Made by a program: the position numbers and the translations under genes. A stretch of DNA of 33,430 nt. It comes from Methanothermococcus sp. GTDB lineage: Archaea > AGJL01 > Methanococci > Methanococcales > Methanococcaceae. Every line of letters starts with the position of its first letter. The first letter of the stretch is position 1. The notes under the pieces were generated by a model. It ran no database searches, had not been told where the DNA came from, and saw only the letters and a list, made by a program, of their open reading frames with translations. The stretch spans positions 1 through 33,430 of the forward strand of contig NZ_WAKW01000057.1 of assembly GCF_015523155.1 (NCBI RefSeq), given 5' to 3'. Below are positions 1-7,231 of the stretch, piece after piece.

Positions 1-86
1 TTTATATACTTTTTAAATTTTTATTAAAGTTATTTTTATAGCATTTTTGAGAATGTATTTCAAAGGTTTTTTAATTTTATTATTAT

Positions 87-124
87 ATTCACATTTTAAT
101 TTTCTTTAGTTATTTTATTCACAT
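87..124. repeat. Direct repeat ATTCACAT, two copies 30 bp apart
   Basis: Identical octamers ATTCACAT lie at 87-94 and 117-124, with start-to-start spacing of 30 bp, about three helical turns, so a protein would meet both on the same face. They may be binding sites, but chance recurrence in AT-rich DNA is possible. Confidence 0.35.
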
Positions 125-203
125 GTTATTCAAATTATGATTGAAGTTATATGATTCTATAAATAAATATATACATTAATAAATTTACATGATAACAGGT
201 ATT

Positions 204-226
204 TTCGAAGTTTCGAGGTTTTCGAA
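204..226. repeat. Cluster of three TTCGAR hexamers
   Basis: TTCGAA at 204-209, TTCGAG at 212-217 and TTCGAA at 221-226 form a tight array with 8 and 9 base spacing, each preceded by T-runs. CpG-containing words are rare in the surrounding DNA. The array lies about 40 bases upstream of the TATA box of the Orc1/Cdc6-like gene, so it could be an operator or an origin element. Confidence 0.4.
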
Positions 227-255
227 TAAATAATGGTTCAAAATATTAGAAATAT

Positions 256-270
256 CCGAAAAGTATAAAA
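256..270 (+). promoter_or_regulatory. BRE/TATA promoter of the Orc1/Cdc6-like gene
   Basis: A purine-rich BRE-like stretch (CGAAAAG) is followed directly by TATAAAA. Initiation about 25 bases downstream would fall near 290, giving a leader of roughly 25 bases that contains GGTGAT at 306-311 and the ATG at 315. This placement argues against the upstream ATG at 288, which would lie at or before the transcript start. Confidence 0.5.
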
Positions 271-314
271 ACAGGTTTCACAGTAGGATGATATGCTTTA
301 ATATTGGTGATATT

Positions 315-1544
315 ATGTTGGACCCTATTGAATTTATACAAAATGCTTCATCAATAACAAAAAAATCAATGAATAGGTTGAAATTAAAGACCAATCCTTT
401 TTCTGAGAAACCAATAAGGGGCAATACCAAGTTTTTTGTAGGTAGAACCACAGAATTAATGGAAATTGCCGATATATTGGGTGCTGCTCAGTATGGTAGT
501 GTTGCCAATGCTGCCATAGTGGGAACAAAAGGGATTGGTAAGAGCTCCCTTTTGAATGTTATATATTATGCAGCAAAAAGGCAGAACCATTGGACTGTGG
601 AATTGGAGGCATCCCAGATTACGCCGAGACAGTTTTTAATACAGTTAATGTATGGTATTATAAGGGATAATATCTTTACTATGGATGGCACATTATCAAC
701 AGATTATTTAGAACACTCTCAAAAGATAATAGATATATATCGAAGATTGGATTCATATTCCGATAAAACTCCCGTTCATTATCCAAGGGAAAAAATAGAA
801 AGGGATTTGGATTATTTGCTTAATAATGTAAAAGAGGATAGTAAATTGTGCATAATATTAATTGACGAAGCAGACCAATTTGCTAGAAAAGGCTGTTTGA
901 GACTTTTGCAGTTTTTCCACTCATTTTTGTATGAAGATGGTATTTTAGCATTTTTTGCAGGTTCTCCAACACTCATGGAAAATTTAACTAAGGTATCTCC
1001 TGCAATGAGAGATAGATTACCTAAAATAATAAATATGCCTCCTCTCTCAAAAGAAGAATCCTATGATTTAATATTAAGAAGATTAAAAGATGCTCAAATT
1101 CCAAAGGCAAAAGGTTATGAACCATTCACCGAAAATGCAGTGGATGTGATTGTTGAAGAATGTGATGGTATTCCACGGAAAATAATTATGACTTGTTCGG
1201 AGGCAATCTCCATAGGTTTGAAGAAGGGATTAACTGATATAGATGAAGATATTGTTAAAATGGCTATGAAAAAATTGGGTATAAGCGTGGGCCATCAAAT
1301 TTTGAATCATTTAACACCCGCTCAATCAAAAATAGTTAAAGCATTAGCAAGTTTTGGAGGAAAATCAACAGTAACTGAACTTGCAAAAGTTTTAAATAAT
1401 TCCCCTGGAACAGTTGGGACTCATTTATCTGACATATATGAGATGGGATACATTTATAAAGAACGCTCTGGAAATAATGTGTATTATACTTTATCCAAGG
1501 AATTGAATGAGGTTTTAATAAATAACGACGATGAAGATGATTAA
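315..1544 (+). CDS. Orc1/Cdc6-like AAA+ ATPase, putative replication initiator
   Basis: This 409-residue protein resembles the divergent Orc1/Cdc6 family of Methanococcales (MJ0774 type). The AAA+ module carries Walker A GTKGIGKSS near residues 70-78, Walker B with D184-E185 (ILIDEAD), a sensor-1 region around FFAGSP (213-218) and an Arg in GIPRK (R288) that could be sensor 2. Residues about 331-400 look like a winged-helix DNA-binding domain (TVTELAKVLNNSPGTVGTHLSDI). The N-terminal NPFSEKP then FFVGR segment is typical of AAA+ proteins of this kind. I chose the ATG at 315 because GGTGAT lies 3 bases before it; an in-frame ATG at 288 has no such site. The protein probably binds and opens the chromosomal origin. 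A general STAND/AAA ATPase is the alternative. The acidic tail NNDDEDD is notable. Confidence 0.72.
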   Translation: MLDPIEFIQNASSITKKSMNRLKLKTNPFSEKPIRGNTKFFVGRTTELMEIADILGAAQYGSVANAAIVGTKGIGKSSLLNVIYYAAKRQNHWTVELEASQITPRQFLIQLMYGIIRDNIFTMDGTLSTDYLEHSQKIIDIYRRLDSYSDKTPVHYPREKIERDLDYLLNNVKEDSKLCIILIDEADQFARKGCLRLLQFFHSFLYEDGILAFFAGSPTLMENLTKVSPAMRDRLPKIINMPPLSKEESYDLILRRLKDAQIPKAKGYEPFTENAVDVIVEECDGIPRKIIMTCSEAISIGLKKGLTDIDEDIVKMAMKKLGISVGHQILNHLTPAQSKIVKALASFGGKSTVTELAKVLNNSPGTVGTHLSDIYEMGYIYKERSGNNVYYTLSKELNEVLINNDDEDD

Positions 1545-1631
1545 TATATTAACTATATTAAAAATCTTTAAAAGACATTAATGTTAAATAATAATTTATC
1601 ATTATTCTTTAATTAATCAAATGGTGAGTCT

Positions 1632-2573
1632 ATGTTTTGTGATATTCAAGCAACAGAACCTGATATAAAAGTTTCACTCACAAGGGTTGGAGTAACCAAT
1701 CTAAAAAAACTGGTTAAAATAACGAGGGAAGCTAAAAGACCTATAATTTTACTTCCAACTTTTGAAGTATTTGTTGATTTGCCGAGCTCCCAAAAGGGAA
1801 TACACATGTCAAGAAGTCCTGAGGTAATTGAAGAGGTAATAGAAAATCTTGTAAATAAAGAAACCTATGGTATAGAGGAGCTCTCGGTTGATATTGTAAA
1901 AAAACTTTTTGAGAGGCATGAGTATGCCAGCAGAGCAGAAGTTTTGATGCACAGCGATTACATGATGGAAGAAAAATCCCCAATAACTGAAAAAAAATCC
2001 CAAGAAATTTGTAAAATTATTGGAAGGGCATATGGAGTAAAGGATTCAGAAGGCAATATTGTTATCAAAAAAATGGTTGGTGCAGAGGTTGTTGGAATCA
2101 CAGCATGCCCATGTGCTCAGAATCTTTTAAAAGAAAAGGCGATTAATAATTTAAAAGAAAAAGGGTTTTCAGATGAGGACATCGTCAAAATATTGGATTC
2201 AGTTGTTATTGCAACCCATAATCAAAGGGGCATTGGGACTATAATGATTGAAGTACCTGATGGCTATGACATCAGCATAGGTAAAATTATAACTATCATT
2301 AAAAAATCCATGAGTGGAGAGGTATATGAGTTATTAAAAAGAGTTGATGAGGGTTATGTTGTAGAAACAGCACATAATAACCCAAAATTTGTTGAAGATT
2401 GTGCAAGGGAGATGATTAAGCGGGTTGTAGATGAATTTAACTATCTTCCAGATGACACCGAGGTCCTAGTTAGACAGGTTAATAAAGAAAGTATTCATAG
2501 ACATGATGCTTTTGCAGAGAGGTATTCTAAAATGGGTGAGTTGAGGGCTGAATTGGAACTAAATGGTAAATAA
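1632..2573 (+). CDS. mptA: GTP cyclohydrolase MptA (Fe(II)-dependent, type IV)
   Basis: The 313-residue protein matches archaeal GTP cyclohydrolase MptA, which converts GTP to 7,8-dihydro-D-neopterin 2',3'-cyclic phosphate, the first step of tetrahydromethanopterin synthesis. Recognisable segments are the GIHMSRSPEVIEE stretch with H58, the CPCAQN motif (C159, C161) and HNQRG in the second half; these match the metal-binding and active-site regions of the GCYH-I/IV fold. Length is normal for the family. The start has a good site, GGTGAG three bases upstream of ATG. It lies 87 bases after the Orc1-like gene in the same direction, an adjacency I also recall from M. jannaschii. The protein is cytoplasmic. 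The gene looks intact. Confidence 0.93.
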   Translation: MFCDIQATEPDIKVSLTRVGVTNLKKLVKITREAKRPIILLPTFEVFVDLPSSQKGIHMSRSPEVIEEVIENLVNKETYGIEELSVDIVKKLFERHEYASRAEVLMHSDYMMEEKSPITEKKSQEICKIIGRAYGVKDSEGNIVIKKMVGAEVVGITACPCAQNLLKEKAINNLKEKGFSDEDIVKILDSVVIATHNQRGIGTIMIEVPDGYDISIGKIITIIKKSMSGEVYELLKRVDEGYVVETAHNNPKFVEDCAREMIKRVVDEFNYLPDDTEVLVRQVNKESIHRHDAFAERYSKMGELRAELELNGK

Positions 2574-2693
2574 TATTAAGTTATTTTATATAATATGTAT
2601 TATATTTTTTATATTTCGTTTCTATTACTGTATTATTATATTTCTATCTCTACCTAGTTTTATTTTTAAATCTCTTTAATTTTAAGTGGTTCT

Positions 2694-3836
2694 ATGAAAG
2701 TGCTTGTTGTTGGAGTTAATACGCGTCCTGTGGCAAATTCGGCTAAAAAATTGGGATATGAGGTTTATTCCATTTCATATTATAACCCAGCAGATTTAAA
2801 CGCCGATAAAAAAGAATATCTTATAAATGATAAATACCATGGGTGTTTTAGGGAAAATTATAATGAGAAAGAATTATTATCTCTTGCCGAGTATTATGTG
2901 GATGATGTTGATTGTATATTCATATGTTCGGGCATATTTGAAAGCACACATTCAAAAACACCAGATTGGAATGTTGTTGGGAATCCACCAAAAAAGATTA
3001 AAAGGATGAGTAATAAATATTACATTACAAAAAAATTAGAAAATTTAGGTTGTAGCGTCCCTACAACATATATTGCTTACAATTATAGCCAACTTGAAAA
3101 ATATTTGTATGATTTAAAGTCTATTGTTGTAAAACCCATTTGTGGAAGTGGAGGAATAAATGTTTATTCTATAACTTTAAATACTTTCACGGATAAATTG
3201 TATAATTTGCTAAAAAATTTGGAGTATCCTGTAATTGTTCAAGAAATGATAACATCAGATAGTTTCAGTGCATCATTTGTAGGTTCAAATTTTATTACAT
3301 TTAATAAACAAATTATTAAAAATAACATGTATATTGGAAACATAACTCCTTATGTCCCAAATCTAAAAACAAACAACAAAGGAGTCCAATGTATTGTAGA
3401 TTCATTTCGAGAAGTTATAGAATCATTTGATTTAGCTGGGATGAATGGTATTGATTTTATGATTAAAGGAGAAGCTCCTATTATCATTGAAATAAATCCC
3501 CGGATATTAGGAACATTTGAAACAATAGAATTGTCGTCAAACAAAAATCTTGTAAAATATATGATTGAAAATTCAGAAAAAAGATTTTCATCATGTGATG
3601 ACTTAAAACCAAAAACTCAATATATAAAAAGGATATTGTTTGCAAAACAAAAACTTATATGCCGCATTGAAAAACAACAAAATATTTTTGACATCCCAAT
3701 GTATGATGCAATAATAGAAAAAAATGAACCATTAGCCACAGTGATTGGGAAAAATGATGATGAAATAAACAAGGCAGTTGATAGTATTTCAAAGATGGTG
3801 ATTAATTATGAAATTAAACAAAGAAGAGATATATGA
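2694..3836 (+). CDS. ATP-grasp domain carboligase-like protein, substrate unknown
   Basis: This 380-residue protein begins with a Rossmann-like segment ([21 protein letters not shown]) and continues into an ATP-grasp fold: a preATP region with [16 protein letters not shown] around residues 144-160, then the metal/nucleotide motif [15 protein letters not shown] around 269-283. It belongs to the uncharacterised archaeal ATP-grasp group related to biotin carboxylase (COG2232-like, MJ0776 type). The family joins an acid to an amine, thiol or similar group using ATP; the substrate cannot be read from the sequence. It sits between mptA and tfe in one direction. Its last 29 bases overlap the start of tfe, so the two are probably translated together. 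A link to methanopterin synthesis is only suggested by the neighbour. Confidence 0.72.
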   Translation: MKVLVVGVNTRPVANSAKKLGYEVYSISYYNPADLNADKKEYLINDKYHGCFRENYNEKELLSLAEYYVDDVDCIFICSGIFESTHSKTPDWNVVGNPPKKIKRMSNKYYITKKLENLGCSVPTTYIAYNYSQLEKYLYDLKSIVVKPICGSGGINVYSITLNTFTDKLYNLLKNLEYPVIVQEMITSDSFSASFVGSNFITFNKQIIKNNMYIGNITPYVPNLKTNNKGVQCIVDSFREVIESFDLAGMNGIDFMIKGEAPIIIEINPRILGTFETIELSSNKNLVKYMIENSEKRFSSCDDLKPKTQYIKRILFAKQKLICRIEKQQNIFDIPMYDAIIEKNEPLATVIGKNDDEINKAVDSISKMVINYEIKQRRDI

Positions 3837-4407
3837 TATGCTTGATAATCCATTGGTTCAGCAGGTTCTACTTGAGGTATTGGACGAGGATGTGAGTGGA
3901 TTCGAAGTTTTAGCTGTGCTTATAGATTTAGAGGAAGTTACCGACGATGAAATTTCAAGACAGTTAAATTTAAAACTAAATACTGTTAGGAAATTATTAT
4001 ACAAATTATATGATGCAAGACTTGTGGATTACGACAGGGAAAAGGACGAAGAAACAAATTGGTACACATATACATGGAAACCTGCCCTTGAAAAATTACC
4101 TGCTCTCGTTAAGAAGAAGACTCAGCATATATTAAAAGAACTTAAAGAGCAGTTAATTATTGAAGAAAATAATATGTTTTTTTACTGCCCAGGTTGCGAA
4201 TTTAAATATACCTTTGAAGAGGCAATGGATTATGGATTTAGGTGTCCGCAGTGTGGGAGAGCTCTTAAAGAATACAATAATAAAAATGATATAAAGATGC
4301 TCAAAGAGCAGATAAAATTCTTAGAAGATGAATTAAGATTAAATCCATTATTTTTTACATCTGAAGGAACTGGAAATCAAAGAAAAGAAATAAAGGCAAC
4401 TGTTTAA
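3808..4407 (+). CDS. tfe: Transcription initiation factor E alpha subunit (TFE)
   Basis: The 199-residue protein has the archaeal TFE layout: an N-terminal extended winged helix (residues about 1-100, with [20 protein letters not shown]) and a zinc ribbon with CPGC (C127, C130) and CPQC (C146, C149). An acidic-basic helix follows. TFE stabilises the TBP-TFB-RNA polymerase pre-initiation complex and helps DNA melting. The start is set by GGTGAT at 3797-3802 inside the preceding gene, giving a 29-base overlap and likely translational coupling. Having TFE and TFB about 5 kb apart in one window is convenient but probably just inherited gene order. The C-terminal tail beyond about residue 180 is polar and likely disordered. 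Confidence 0.93.
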   Translation: MKLNKEEIYDMLDNPLVQQVLLEVLDEDVSGFEVLAVLIDLEEVTDDEISRQLNLKLNTVRKLLYKLYDARLVDYDREKDEETNWYTYTWKPALEKLPALVKKKTQHILKELKEQLIIEENNMFFYCPGCEFKYTFEEAMDYGFRCPQCGRALKEYNNKNDIKMLKEQIKFLEDELRLNPLFFTSEGTGNQRKEIKATV

Positions 4408-4505
4408 TTAAATTTTTAATTTAAATATTTACAACTTATAATTTATAATATATACGATTTATGATTTATATTTTATTTTAGTCATAATATTTTATTGGTG
4501 ATTTT

Positions 4506-5180
4506 ATGAATAGTACCTATTTAAATATATTAAATGAGCTCCCAGACGATGTTAAATATGTATTTAATTTTTCATCAAAGGAATTTGCCGATAAGAATGA
4601 AAAAGTGTTTTTATCTGATATTCTCATATTTAACAGTCCAGAATTCAAAAAATCTTATGCTCTTTTGTCGAAACTATGTGAAAAAAATGTAGTTATGCAT
4701 TGTTTGGCGGTATCGGTATATACATATGAGTTCGGTTCAAAAATAAAAAATAAAGGTCATAATATCAATCTTGAATTGGCAGTTATAGGGGCTCTTTTGC
4801 ATGATATTGGGAGATGCAAAACCCATGGTATAGAGCATGGTATAGAGGGCGGAAAAATATTGAGGAAATATAATTTTAATGAAAAACTTGCTTTAATTGC
4901 TGAAAGACACATTGGTGCAGGAATTCCAAAAAATGAAGCAGTTGAATTGGGTCTTCCACCAAGGGATTATATCCCGCTGACTTTGGAAGAAAAACTTGTA
5001 GCACATTGTGATAATCTAATTAGTGGAGTAAATAGAGTAGATATAGATTTTGTGGTAAATAAATTTAAAAAAAGGATTGATAAAAACCTCAACAATATAT
5101 CCAATGGGATTCAATCATTACCCCCTGCTGTAATTCGTATTTTAAAGTTAAACAATGAAATAAATAATTTGTTAATTTAA
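4506..5180 (+). CDS. HD-domain metal-dependent phosphohydrolase
   Basis: A 224-residue protein with a clear HD/HDIG signature: H65 (VMHCLAVSVYTYEF), LLHDIGRCKTHGIEHG with H99-D100, then H107 and H111, RHIGAG with H135, and a later aspartate in AHCDNLI. It matches the archaeal TIGR00295-type HD family, whose members bind divalent metals and cleave phosphomonoesters or nucleotides; the natural substrate is unknown. GGTGAT precedes the ATG by 3 bases. The stop codon overlaps the stop of the convergent TadC gene within the palindrome TTAATTTAA (5174-5182 region), so the two genes leave no intergenic spacer. The gene appears intact. Confidence 0.85.
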   Translation: MNSTYLNILNELPDDVKYVFNFSSKEFADKNEKVFLSDILIFNSPEFKKSYALLSKLCEKNVVMHCLAVSVYTYEFGSKIKNKGHNINLELAVIGALLHDIGRCKTHGIEHGIEGGKILRKYNFNEKLALIAERHIGAGIPKNEAVELGLPPRDYIPLTLEEKLVAHCDNLISGVNRVDIDFVVNKFKKRIDKNLNNISNGIQSLPPAVIRILKLNNEINNLLI

Positions 5181-6061
5181 AATAACATTTTTGTCATATA
5201 TAATGTTCCATAAAATGCCACTAAGCCAAAGGTCATACAGAAAGCACACGTAACTATCATTCTGTTTATTTTTAAACCAAATATGGGGATAGCAAATAAT
5301 AAACCAAAAATTCCAGTTCCAATTTGAATATTCTCCATACATTTTGCAAGTTGTTCTGGAGTGACAGCTACAATATTTGGTGTAAGTGCTGATATTGCAT
5401 TTATATATCCTCCAATTATACCAGCAGTTGCGGGAATAACACCACATATTATTATCAATCCAACTGCAAGCCCATTTGCTGTAACACTTAATAATTGGGC
5501 TTTTAATGTTTGTAGGTCTTCAAGTGTTTTTGCAAGGGTCATAAGAACCTCTGCCAATTCCCCACCATGTTTTCTATTTTCTATGATCAATCTTCCAACC
5601 TGCCGAAATATTTTTGAATCGATATTATTTGAGACCAATATTACAGAATCTTCAAAACTTAGTTTTTTTTCAGTCATTAAAGCAATAATTTTTAAAAAAA
5701 CAATATCTATTCCTTTAATACCACTATTAATAACTTCATTAATGGCATCTATTACTGAACGACCAGATTCTAATGATAATACCATTACATAAAGGGCTTT
5801 TGGTAAATTATTTTCTAATTTTTCTATTTTATTTTCGTATAGGATGGATGGAATTGATAGTACTGAAAGTAGATATAATACCATCAATATAATTATGCTT
5901 TTCAAATCTAAATTCATAATATATTTTAGCATAATTGGTAGTATGAGTGAAAGCAATATCATCATAAAATAAGATTTTTCATTTATATTAATACCAGCCT
6001 GTTTTAATATTAAGATATTGCGTCTTATCGTATAATTGTATATATCATAAATATTCACCAT
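5177..6061 (-). CDS. tadC: Type II/IV secretion F-domain membrane protein (TadC-like)
   Basis: This 294-residue membrane protein has hydrophobic segments near residues 31-47 (MMILLSLILPIML), 56-72, about 195-225, 255-268 and 272-290, with a cytoplasmic domain (residues about 85-190) containing the ARxLE-type pattern SLESGRSVIDAINEV and a conserved GGELAEVLMTLAKTLEDL. This is the T2SSF/GspF fold found in pilus and archaellum platform proteins. It is the last of three consecutive leftward genes (ATPase, TadC-like, TadC-like) and starts 4 bases after its partner ends, so it is surely cotranscribed. The likely role is the membrane platform through which the KlbA-type ATPase drives assembly of type IV-like pili. 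Its stop overlaps that of the opposing HD gene. Confidence 0.85.
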   Translation of the reverse strand: MVNIYDIYNYTIRRNILILKQAGININEKSYFMMILLSLILPIMLKYIMNLDLKSIIILMVLYLLSVLSIPSILYENKIEKLENNLPKALYVMVLSLESGRSVIDAINEVINSGIKGIDIVFLKIIALMTEKKLSFEDSVILVSNNIDSKIFRQVGRLIIENRKHGGELAEVLMTLAKTLEDLQTLKAQLLSVTANGLAVGLIIICGVIPATAGIIGGYINAISALTPNIVAVTPEQLAKCMENIQIGTGIFGLLFAIPIFGLKINRMIVTCAFCMTFGLVAFYGTLYMTKMLF

Positions 6062-6065
6062 AATT

Positions 6066-7217
6066 TCACTCTATTTTCATTTTAATGAATACTGCAAATA
6101 TAGCAGTAGCCATTGGTGCTATTTTTGTTAGTACTAAGTCAGTTGTATTGATTATCCCATTAAATCCAAGATTCCCCTGAAGTGAGGATATTAACATACC
6201 TGAAAATGGGAGTATCATTCCAACCCCAAATACAAGGTTTCCTAAATTTGATATTTGGAATTTTGATGAGTCTATTTTGGACAATGATTCTCTAATAACT
6301 TCATTATATAAATTTTTTAATAGTAACTGGGCTCCACCTTTATTTGCGGAGATTATAAGTTGGCTATATAATTTTTTCATTAACGGTATTTTAGTTCTTA
6401 TTCTAGCTCTTTCAAGTGCTTCTTTAAAGTTATAGCCTCCCCTGTTGATATCATAAATTATATTTTTAAATTCAAATGATGGTATGCCGTATTCAGGATT
6501 TTCTGAAATATTTTTCATGGCTTCCTGTAATGACATACCTGAATTTAATGAAGAAATCATATGCAATATTGATATCATTATCTGAATTTTTATTTCCCCA
6601 CGGAACAATAATAACTTTATTTTTGGATAAAATATCCCTGCAACGAATAAAACAATACTTGCAAATAACCCATCAATAATTCCAGACAATATATCTCCAT
6701 CATATACATTATTTAGAAAATATAATATCCCAATACCAATGGATGCAAGCATTACTTTTAGAAAATACGATCTAATGTTTTTAATACCGGCATACTGAAA
6801 ATCTATCTTTGAAGGTAAATATTTGGTATGGGTCACTATATATGAGATATTCTTAGAATATTCATTAAGCATGTTAAAATAACTTTTTTCAATTAGTTCA
6901 TCTAAATCAACGTCTAATTTTATCTTAACCTCTGGTCTTTTTTCAACATATGTATCGTAGAATTCCATAAGGCCAATGTCCTGCTCTTTATACACATCTA
7001 ATAGTTTTTTCACATGTGTTAGTGATATTCTTTTTTTATGTATTCTCCGTCTTTTTTTTACAATATTTAAGTCCATATATAATAATTTATCAATAAAAGT
7101 TCTTAATTTGTTGTAAATATTTTGATATCTCTTATATATTTTCCTGAATATCAATATTTGTTTTAATCTTAATTGTTTATATATCCCCCTCAATGATTTG
7201 TAGGTTAATTTTTTCAT
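6066..7217 (-). CDS. Type II/IV secretion F-domain membrane protein (TadB/TadC-like), larger subunit
   Basis: A 383-residue partner of the preceding platform protein. The first ~60 residues are extremely basic (many K and R), followed by a soluble segment and hydrophobic helices around residues 152-170, 178-197, and two near the C terminus (GNLVFGVGMILPFSGMLISS and the last ~25 residues). The central region SSLNSGMSLQEAMKNI and GGYNFKEALERAR are typical of the GspF/TadC cytoplasmic domain. GGTGGT three bases before ATG is the ribosome binding site. It sits 14 bases after the ATPase gene. Paired TadC proteins next to a single ATPase are usual in archaeal pilus loci. No pilin or prepilin peptidase gene is seen in this window. 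Confidence 0.83.
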   Translation of the reverse strand: MKKLTYKSLRGIYKQLRLKQILIFRKIYKRYQNIYNKLRTFIDKLLYMDLNIVKKRRRIHKKRISLTHVKKLLDVYKEQDIGLMEFYDTYVEKRPEVKIKLDVDLDELIEKSYFNMLNEYSKNISYIVTHTKYLPSKIDFQYAGIKNIRSYFLKVMLASIGIGILYFLNNVYDGDILSGIIDGLFASIVLFVAGIFYPKIKLLLFRGEIKIQIMISILHMISSLNSGMSLQEAMKNISENPEYGIPSFEFKNIIYDINRGGYNFKEALERARIRTKIPLMKKLYSQLIISANKGGAQLLLKNLYNEVIRESLSKIDSSKFQISNLGNLVFGVGMILPFSGMLISSLQGNLGFNGIINTTDLVLTKIAPMATAIFAVFIKMKIE

Positions 7218-7231
7218 AAAACCACCAGAAG

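Larger units (their letters stand above)
1..314. other. AT-rich non-coding region upstream of the Orc1/Cdc6-like gene; candidate replication origin
   Basis: No credible gene is seen here. The region is very AT-rich with many T-runs. It holds a direct repeat ATTCACAT at 87-94 and 117-124, exactly 30 bp apart, and a cluster of three TTCGAR hexamers at 204, 212 and 221. It ends in a promoter and ribosome binding site for the initiator-like ATPase. Archaeal origins commonly lie just upstream of orc1/cdc6 genes, so an origin is a reasonable inference, but no canonical origin recognition box is recognised. Confidence 0.4.

Noticed and set aside
5361-5792. 143-residue open frame on the plus strand opposite the TadC-like gene
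   Set aside because: It is a shadow of the real membrane protein gene, without a ribosome binding site.
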